Below are positions 5,558 through 9,883 of a DNA stretch of 9,883 nt, in pieces. The position numbers and the translations under genes are program-made. The stretch is taken from NCBI GenBank assembly GCA_030044485.1, contig JASHVQ010000008.1:1-9883 (forward strand), written 5' to 3'. This stretch comes from Methylovirgula sp. (GTDB lineage: Bacteria > Pseudomonadota > Alphaproteobacteria > Rhizobiales > Beijerinckiaceae). Under the pieces are notes generated by a model. That model was given only the letters and a program-made list of their open reading frames with translations. It did not search any database and had not been told where the DNA came from. The first letter of the stretch is position 1. Every line of letters starts with the position of its first letter.

Positions 5558-7909
5558 TCAGAATGCCTGCGCCAACCCGGCGTAAAAACCGCGCCGCGGC
5601 CCGTATTGCGGCGCGAACACGCCGATCCCGGTTCCGCTCCTGATCTGGTAGACCGTGTCCAAGAGGTTCACGACATCGAAGCGCAGCGTCAGGGGCTTGC
5701 CGTCCCAGCCTACGAAATCGCGCGTTAGTCCGGCGTTGAACTGCGCATACGCCGGTTCGCTGCTGATATTGTCGTCGCCGGTGCGCAGCCCGCTGCCATA
5801 GATCATATCGACAGAAAACTGCGTCCCCCGCCAAAGATAGGACACGCCCGCCGAGCCGGTCACGATTTGCGTGTGGTCCGTATAGATCCAGTGGGTCTGG
5901 GCGTACTGAAACTCGGTCAAACCGCCGAGATCGGCGAGCGGCGTCGTGTTGTCGAACAAATATTGGTTCGACACCGGGTCGATGGCTTTCTCTTGGCCGA
6001 CGGAGAGGTTGCCATAGGCCTGCAAATCGCCGCTGTGGAGTTTTGCGCTGAACTCGACGCCTTCGGTGATTCCTTCGGCGTAATTGAAGGCGCTCAGCAC
6101 CAAAGCCTGGCCGAAATTGCCGTTGTCGATCAGATCGGTCGCCTGCTTGTAATAGGCGTCGGCGCCGAGATCGAGGCTGGTGCAGTCGGGCGCGGCGGGT
6201 GAGTTGCATCGCAGCGCCACCAGCTGATCGATACCCGCATCGAAATAATTCGAGCGCTCGGGCTTGACCGGGTCGGCGGCCTGCCCGGCCGGCGCCGCGC
6301 CGGTCGTGCCGTTGAACAGCGCAATATTTGCCGGCGCCGCTTCGACCAGCACCGGCGGCGTGAAGTAGCGCGCATAGCCGGCATGGAGGGTCGTGTTCTC
6401 GAACGGCTTGTAGGTAAAGCTCAAGCGCGGGCTGAGTTGATTGTCGTCGACGTACTGCCACATCTGGTCGAAACGCAGCCCGCCATTGATCGTGAACCGG
6501 TCGGTCACCTTCCATTCGTCCTGCGCGTAGACGCCAGCCAGCCAGCCGAGCTTAGCGACATTGTCTGTTATCGACTCGGGCGCATCTACGGGCACCCCTC
6601 CCGGGGCCGGCTCGACCAGCGATGTATTATCGACGTTGCTCTGTTCGCCGCTCACCGTGAAGCCGACGCGCAGCGTATGGGCGGGATTGAGTGCATAGGA
6701 GGCGTCGCCCTGAATGCCGTTGGCATAGGATTCCCGGCTGATGTTCGAGGCGACGCCGTTCAGCAATAGATCGCCGATCGGATCCGGTACGAAATGCAGC
6801 CAGTTGTAGCGCGTGAAATAGGACAATTGCCCGTCGAAGCCGGGCGCCGATTTCTGTAGCGCCAGCACCGCGTATTGGGTGTCCTCGATCTGCGTCTCGT
6901 TGAGCAGCGCTGAATTGAAATCAGTAATCCCAAAAGCACTGGTGACCGGCGGATTTCCCATCTGCCCGACCGGCTGGCCGGGGACGTTGGGAATTTGAAA
7001 TGCGCTGCTGGCGGTTCCCGTGATCAGGCTCAGGCGCGTGGTCGGATCGATGAACGTCGATAGATAGCCGAAGCCTTTTTCCTGCTGCGAAAAGTCGTGG
7101 ATCGGGTTCACGCTGGGCGTCGGGTTTTCGATCCCTTCCAGGGTCTGCAGATAACGGCCCGTGAAATAATATTGGACGCCCGGGAAGCAGTTCGACGTCC
7201 GCAGCGCGAGCGCGGTCGATCCGCAGTTGCCGCCGGCCGTCCCCCCGTATTCGAAGGACGGCTGAATCGTGCCGAAGCTGCCGCCATAAGCGCCGATCTT
7301 GCCGCTGTCGTTGAAGACGTCGGTCCGGGTGGCGATGTCGATGAGGCCGACGGTGCGCATGCCGAACTCGGCCGGCAGCGCGCCCGTGACCAGCGCCATG
7401 CTGCCGATCAGGTCGGTATCCAAAATGCTCCCAAACCCGGTGACGCCATCCGGCAACATGACGCCGTTGATCCTAAATTGCACGTTGGCGTGATCGTTGC
7501 GGACATGCAGAAGCCCGCTTGCCGCGGAGTCCTGCGATACGCCCGGCGCTTGCAGCAGCACTTTTTCGACCGGCTGGTTAGTGCCTTGCGGCAGCGATCG
7601 GATGACCTCGTGGCTGATCGTGTAGGAGGTCGTGCCCACGGTCGTGTAGAGGCGGCGGCGCGCGATATCGAAAGTCTCGGCTTTCGCCGCGAGCTTGCTT
7701 GCCGCGACGGCTTCGGGCGTCTCGCTCGACGGCCGCGCACGGGTCGGTCGCGCCGCCGCCACTTCTCGCTTCGCCGCCCTATTTTTGGGAGCGAAGATAT
7801 GAATGGTCGGCAAGACGCTCGTCTGCGCCAAGCCGCTTGCGGCGAAACAAGCGGGCGACGCGAGAGCCGCACCGCCCAGAAGCAGCAGGCGGCTGACGCG
7901 GTTGGACAT
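5558..7909 (-). CDS. TonB-dependent outer-membrane receptor
   Basis: This 783-residue protein imports a scarce ligand across the outer membrane using TonB energy. An N-terminal signal peptide (about residues 1-28, Arg4 and Arg7 then LLLLGGAALA) precedes LPTIHIFAP (33-41), a likely TonB box. A basic, Ala/Arg/Pro-rich linker (42-75) follows. The plug domain covers about 90-205 and includes LLQAPGV (118-124), FRINGVMLPDGV (145-156) and ALPAEFGMRTVGLIDIATR (177-195). The beta-barrel occupies about 205-783, with alternating aromatic strands and a terminal Phe (GLAQAF), as expected for BAM-assembled barrels. Cys229/Cys241 and Cys568/Cys576 look like disulfide-closed external loops. The ATG at 7909 has only a G-rich GGGGG upstream. 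The ligand is unknown: no exbBD, ABC transporter or siderophore gene is adjacent. A Zur-like palindrome over its promoter makes zinc one candidate; iron chelates, cobalamin or lanthanide complexes are others. Confidence 0.93.
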   Translation of the reverse strand: MSNRVSRLLLLGGAALASPACFAASGLAQTSVLPTIHIFAPKNRAAKREVAAARPTRARPSSETPEAVAASKLAAKAETFDIARRRLYTTVGTTSYTISHEVIRSLPQGTNQPVEKVLLQAPGVSQDSAASGLLHVRNDHANVQFRINGVMLPDGVTGFGSILDTDLIGSMALVTGALPAEFGMRTVGLIDIATRTDVFNDSGKIGAYGGSFGTIQPSFEYGGTAGGNCGSTALALRTSNCFPGVQYYFTGRYLQTLEGIENPTPSVNPIHDFSQQEKGFGYLSTFIDPTTRLSLITGTASSAFQIPNVPGQPVGQMGNPPVTSAFGITDFNSALLNETQIEDTQYAVLALQKSAPGFDGQLSYFTRYNWLHFVPDPIGDLLLNGVASNISRESYANGIQGDASYALNPAHTLRVGFTVSGEQSNVDNTSLVEPAPGGVPVDAPESITDNVAKLGWLAGVYAQDEWKVTDRFTINGGLRFDQMWQYVDDNQLSPRLSFTYKPFENTTLHAGYARYFTPPVLVEAAPANIALFNGTTGAAPAGQAADPVKPERSNYFDAGIDQLVALRCNSPAAPDCTSLDLGADAYYKQATDLIDNGNFGQALVLSAFNYAEGITEGVEFSAKLHSGDLQAYGNLSVGQEKAIDPVSNQYLFDNTTPLADLGGLTEFQYAQTHWIYTDHTQIVTGSAGVSYLWRGTQFSVDMIYGSGLRTGDDNISSEPAYAQFNAGLTRDFVGWDGKPLTLRFDVVNLLDTVYQIRSGTGIGVFAPQYGPRRGFYAGLAQAF

Positions 7910-7936
7910 GGGACCCCCGGGCGCAGGATATGCAAT

Positions 7937-7949
7937 GTTATTACATAAC
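7937..7949. promoter_or_regulatory. Zur-like inverted repeat (candidate operator)
   Basis: GTTAT (7937-7941) and ATAAC (7945-7949) are perfect arms separated by TAC. The 5-3-5 arrangement matches the core of Zur operators as I remember them (GTTAT-ANT-ATAAC in enterobacteria). Outer bases do not extend the symmetry. It fully covers the -10 hexamer of the receptor promoter, so a bound repressor would block RNA polymerase. Identity of the regulator is inference. Confidence 0.5.
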
Positions 7950-7967
7950 GCATACGGCGGGTGTCAA
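7940..7967 (-). promoter_or_regulatory. Sigma-70-like promoter of the TonB-dependent receptor
   Basis: On the minus strand, a perfect -35 TTGACA (7962-7967) is followed after 16 bases by TGTAAT (7940-7945, five of six consensus bases). Transcription would begin near 7933, giving a leader of about 23 bases before ATG 7909. It stands out as the only AT-rich patch in a GC-rich gap. Confidence 0.6.
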
Positions 7968-8021
7968 TGCCGCGCGGGTTTACATGGGCCGCCCGGCCGC
8001 GATCGCGACGTGCAAAGCTGC

Positions 8022-8042
8022 GCCGCCGCTCGGGCGGCTTTT
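8022..8042. terminator. Stem-loop just after ialB
   Basis: GCCGCC (8022-8027) and GGCGGC (8033-8038) form a perfect 6-bp stem with a 5-base loop, 9 bases beyond the ialB stop. Position suggests it ends the ialB transcript on the minus strand, but the T run (TTTT, 8039-8042) follows the stem on the plus strand. On the minus strand only a short TTT comes several bases later. It may work in both directions, and better against plus-strand antisense transcription. Confidence 0.45.
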
Positions 8043-8047
8043 GACGC

Positions 8048-8590
8048 TTATGAGCCTTCCTTGACGAAGGCGTCTATGGCCTGCGCGAAGCCGCGGAACG
8101 AAAACTCGATGGCAATATTCTGCATGTTGGCATTGGTGAAGAGCAGCTTGCCCGTATCGGCCGCGATCGCCCGCCAGGCACGTAGAGTTTCGCTCGTCAA
8201 TGTCGCATCGGCGATGCAGCCGCCGGGAACGCATCGGCGCCAGGTCAATTGTACGCCCGGATCCTTATCCGACGACGTGACTCGCGGCGAGATCTGGAAG
8301 GTGATGTTGGTCGGCAGGACGACGGTAAGGTGAAATTCGTCTTTCGGCGACAGGCGGTTGAAGCCGATCTGCGCGATCGGATTTTGCCGGCCTTGGGGCA
8401 CGACCGCTTGTTCGACGTCGCAGACCCTCCCCTGCGCGCGTTGCGCGCAGCGCAAGGTCCAAGTGCCGTAGGTCGCCGTCGTCGCTTCCGGCTCGGCGCT
8501 GACCGATTGGCCGCTCGGCGCGGCTTGCGCAAAGACAGCGCCGGTCGCGACAATGACCAGGAGAAAGGCGATCGGCAAAGTTCGGAACAC
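8048..8590 (-). CDS. Invasion-associated locus B (IalB) family periplasmic protein
   Basis: The 180-residue protein has a clear Sec signal peptide: Arg3, then a hydrophobic core LPIAFLLVIVATGAV, with probable cleavage after VFAQA near residue 23. The mature domain opens with the family hallmark YGTWTLRC (41-48). Four cysteines (48, 57, 120, 125) form two plausible disulfide pairs, and WRRCVPGGCIAD (117-128) is the second typical motif. It ends with the FSFRGFAQAIDAF segment usual in IalB proteins. IalB was named for Bartonella erythrocyte invasion, but homologues are widespread in free-living alphaproteobacteria, where their role is unclear. The name should not be read as virulence. The start is GTG 8590, with GGGAG 8 bases upstream. 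It sits 98 bases downstream of hdaA, a gap holding a weak promoter candidate. Confidence 0.93.
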   Translation of the reverse strand: MFRTLPIAFLLVIVATGAVFAQAAPSGQSVSAEPEATTATYGTWTLRCAQRAQGRVCDVEQAVVPQGRQNPIAQIGFNRLSPKDEFHLTVVLPTNITFQISPRVTSSDKDPGVQLTWRRCVPGGCIADATLTSETLRAWRAIAADTGKLLFTNANMQNIAIEFSFRGFAQAIDAFVKEGS

Positions 8591-8614
8591 GTCGGCAACT
8601 CCCAGCGCATCAAG

Positions 8615-8643
8615 CCTCTAAGCGGATGATACCGCCCGGTCAA
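8615..8643 (-). promoter_or_regulatory. Weak promoter candidate for ialB
   Basis: On the minus strand TTGACC (8638-8643, five of six -35 bases) is followed after 17 bases by TAGAGG (8615-8620), a poor -10 match. It lies 25 bases before the GTG start of ialB. The good -35 and spacing are suggestive, but the -10 is not convincing. The alternative is readthrough from hdaA. Confidence 0.3.
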
Positions 8644-8688
8644 CCGCGTCGCTGGGTGAAATTTTCCCGATCCAGCCTCCGCCGCGCC

Positions 8689-9402
8689 TCAGGCGTGTTC
8701 GTCCCCGTCCCCGCCAAATTCCCGCAACACTTCCCGCACCAGGACACGCGTGACCGGTCGGCCCTGGGCCAGAGCGGCTCGGTCGAGGAGATCGACGAAA
8801 TAGCGCGCCATATCGAGGGAGCGGTCGATATGCAGCGCGACAAAGTCGACGAACGCGGCATCGACGACGAGTTGGCGGTCGCGAAACAGTTTCCAAAGGA
8901 CCATCTTGAGCAAGTCGTCGTCGGGTGCGCCGATTTCCACCAAAGGCGCGAGCCGCAGGCGCGAAAGGAGATCGGCGGTCGCCAAGCCCCAAGCGTCCGG
9001 CTTTTGCTGCGCCGTCAGCAAAAGGCTCGACTTCTGCTGGCGGGCGAGATTGAGGAGATGGAAAAGATTTGCTTCGCCGGCGCCGATCCCGTCGGCGGCC
9101 TCGATGACGAGCGCCGGTCTGCCCGCAAGCGCGACGACGTCCGCGGCTTCCAGCAAGCGTCCGGAGACCGTGTCGGCCGCCGCACGCGCCGCCCAGATCG
9201 CGGCAAGATGGCTCTTGCCTGCACCGGGCGGACCCACGAGCACAAGGACATGGTCGGGCCAGGCCGGCCAGGCCTCGATCAGCCGCAGCGCCGCGGTGTT
9301 TGCCGGCGAGACGAGAAAATCCTCGCGCCGAAAATGCGGCGCCGGCGCCAGATCGAGGCCAAGCTGGCGCCACTGCGTTCTTGCCGGCTTATCCGAACTC
9401 AT
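8689..9402 (-). CDS. hdaA: DnaA-related regulator HdaA (regulatory inactivation of DnaA)
   Basis: This 237-residue AAA+ protein resembles the DnaA ATPase domain without the DNA-binding domain. Hda/HdaA proteins act with the DNA-loaded sliding clamp to stimulate ATP hydrolysis by DnaA and prevent re-initiation. The N-terminal QLGLDL (13-18) fits the clamp-binding hexapeptide seen in Hda proteins. Walker A is GPPGAGKS (57-64). The Walker B region reads ALVIEAAD (97-104), with Ala102 where a second acidic residue is often found. The sensor I area is LLLTAQQ (127-133), and DLLSRLR (144-150) is the box VII arginine motif. The start is ATG 9402, whose first base is the last base of the preceding permease stop (TGATG), so translation is likely coupled. 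The frame is open upstream, but that extension is an Arg-rich shadow of the permease gene. A permease followed by hdaA is a familiar alphaproteobacterial order. The symbol follows Caulobacter usage. Confidence 0.92.
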   Translation of the reverse strand: MSSDKPARTQWRQLGLDLAPAPHFRREDFLVSPANTAALRLIEAWPAWPDHVLVLVGPPGAGKSHLAAIWAARAAADTVSGRLLEAADVVALAGRPALVIEAADGIGAGEANLFHLLNLARQQKSSLLLTAQQKPDAWGLATADLLSRLRLAPLVEIGAPDDDLLKMVLWKLFRDRQLVVDAAFVDFVALHIDRSLDMARYFVDLLDRAALAQGRPVTRVLVREVLREFGGDGDEHA

Positions 9403-9883
9403 CACCGATCTTCGATGATCTGCCTTTGATCTTCGTCGCGCTTCACGATGACCTGCGTCTCGGCGGCCGCGCGGAGCTCCGGCGGGCTGCCGTAAAGATC
9501 GCTGTCGCGATAGCTGCTGATCGCAAAGCGCAGAATGACGCCCGCCGCCGCGGCCACGGGGACCGCGATTATGAGCCCGGTGAAACCAAAAACGCTGCCG
9601 AAGGCGAGAAGCGCGAAGATCAACCAAACTGGATGCACGCCGACCCGGTCGCCGACGAGCTTCGGCGAGAGAATATTGCCTTCGACAAGTTGCCCGGTGA
9701 CGATGACGCCCAACGTCATGGCCAGCAAGTTCCAATGCGGCCAACCTTGGGCGATGGCGACGATCGACGCAACGATAAGCGCGGTGAACGAGCCGACGTA
9801 GGGAATGAAACTCAAAAATCCCCCGGAAATGCCGATCAGCAGGCCGAAGTTCAGACCGATCAGCGAAAGGCCGATGCCGTACC
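9402..9883 (-). CDS. AI-2E family transporter / PerM-like permease (5' end outside window)
   Basis: Only the C-terminal part (about 159 codons) is present, and the frame is open to the right edge of the window. The family signature is clear: GLNFGLLIGISGGFLSFIPYVGSF, spanning about 9803-9856, is the typical AI-2E/PerM transmembrane stretch. Next come the VTGQLVEGNILSPKLVGDRVGVHPVW segment and the FGFTGLIIAVPVAAA helix. A polar cytoplasmic tail ends QRQIIEDR. A TTG at 9815 could be read as a start but lies inside the conserved helix and is rejected. These are polytopic inner-membrane proteins. Some export AI-2 or small solutes, but for most, including this one, the substrate is unknown. The stop overlaps the hdaA start by one base, so the two form a translationally coupled pair. 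Confidence 0.93.
   Translation of the reverse strand, partial: YGIGLSLIGLNFGLLIGISGGFLSFIPYVGSFTALIVASIVAIAQGWPHWNLLAMTLGVIVTGQLVEGNILSPKLVGDRVGVHPVWLIFALLAFGSVFGFTGLIIAVPVAAAAGVILRFAISSYRDSDLYGSPPELRAAAETQVIVKRDEDQRQIIEDR

Noticed and set aside
5355..6515. 386-codon minus-strand frame overlapping the receptor and cyclotransferase genes
   Set aside because: It is an Arg-rich frame-shifted shadow crossing two genes with clear motifs. It has no independent evidence.
7847..7849. Cys21 of the receptor as a lipoprotein attachment site
   Set aside because: The preceding residues (SPA) do not fit a lipobox with a hydrophobic residue at -3, and the downstream protein is a beta-barrel receptor.
7097..7948. 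283-codon plus-strand frame opposite the receptor N-terminal region
   Set aside because: It is antisense to the signal peptide, plug and promoter of the receptor, and its composition is typical of GC-rich shadow frames.
8626..9429. 267-codon plus-strand frame opposite hdaA
   Set aside because: The hdaA frame shows Walker A, arginine-finger and clamp-binding motifs. The opposite frame shows none.
9403..9744. N-terminal extension of HdaA starting at 9744
   Set aside because: The added 114 residues are Arg-rich and come from out-of-frame reading of the permease gene. The ATG at 9402 places the clamp-binding motif at the expected N terminus.
9813..9815. TTG as start codon of the AI-2E family permease
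   Set aside because: The frame stays open to the window edge and encodes the conserved transmembrane stretch upstream of this codon, so it is an internal Leu.
1..9883. Mobile elements, CRISPR arrays, tRNA or rRNA genes, toxin-antitoxin or defence genes
   Set aside because: No transposase or integrase motifs, regularly spaced direct repeats or structural RNA signatures were seen. All sizeable regions are explained by ordinary chromosomal genes.

Overview
The window reads as an ordinary, dense, GC-rich chromosomal segment from an alphaproteobacterium, most likely of the order Hyphomicrobiales (Rhizobiales); a Beijerinckiaceae or Methylocystaceae relative is a guess. The pointers are an HdaA-type DnaA homologue following an AI-2E/PerM permease, an IalB-family periplasmic protein, a DUF4337 protein, and a TonB-dependent receptor of the style common in Bradyrhizobium and Methylobacterium relatives. 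I see no transposase, integrase, phage gene, CRISPR array, tRNA or rRNA. No gap between genes reaches 300 bases; the longest is about 140.

Layout: two genes lie on the plus strand at the left. The first is a DUF4337 membrane protein cut by the window edge (2-547), followed after a GC-rich hairpin by an EcsC-family protein (634-1503). Everything else is on the minus strand. Read in its transcription direction, from right to left, it runs: AI-2E family permease (cut by the right edge) and hdaA, joined by a one-base overlap; ialB; a TonB-dependent receptor; a gamma-glutamylcyclotransferase-like gene and panC, joined with one base between stop and start; a Mak-type ROK fructokinase; and a CPA1 sodium/proton antiporter. 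The EcsC and antiporter genes converge, with their stop codons touching inside the palindrome TGATCA.

The genes are mostly unrelated housekeeping and envelope functions: control of replication initiation (hdaA), pantothenate/CoA synthesis (panC), sugar phosphorylation (mak), ion homeostasis (antiporter), and outer-membrane uptake (TonB-dependent receptor). Tight pairs that probably share a transcript are permease-hdaA and ggct-panC; mak may be read with the latter.

I did not find a clearly new system. The most interesting signal is in the short leader of the TonB-dependent receptor. A sigma-70-like promoter there (TTGACA, 16 bases, TGTAAT) has its -10 box inside the inverted repeat GTTAT-TAC-ATAAC. 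This resembles the core of Zur operators, so the receptor may be zinc-regulated. That is an inference to be tested.
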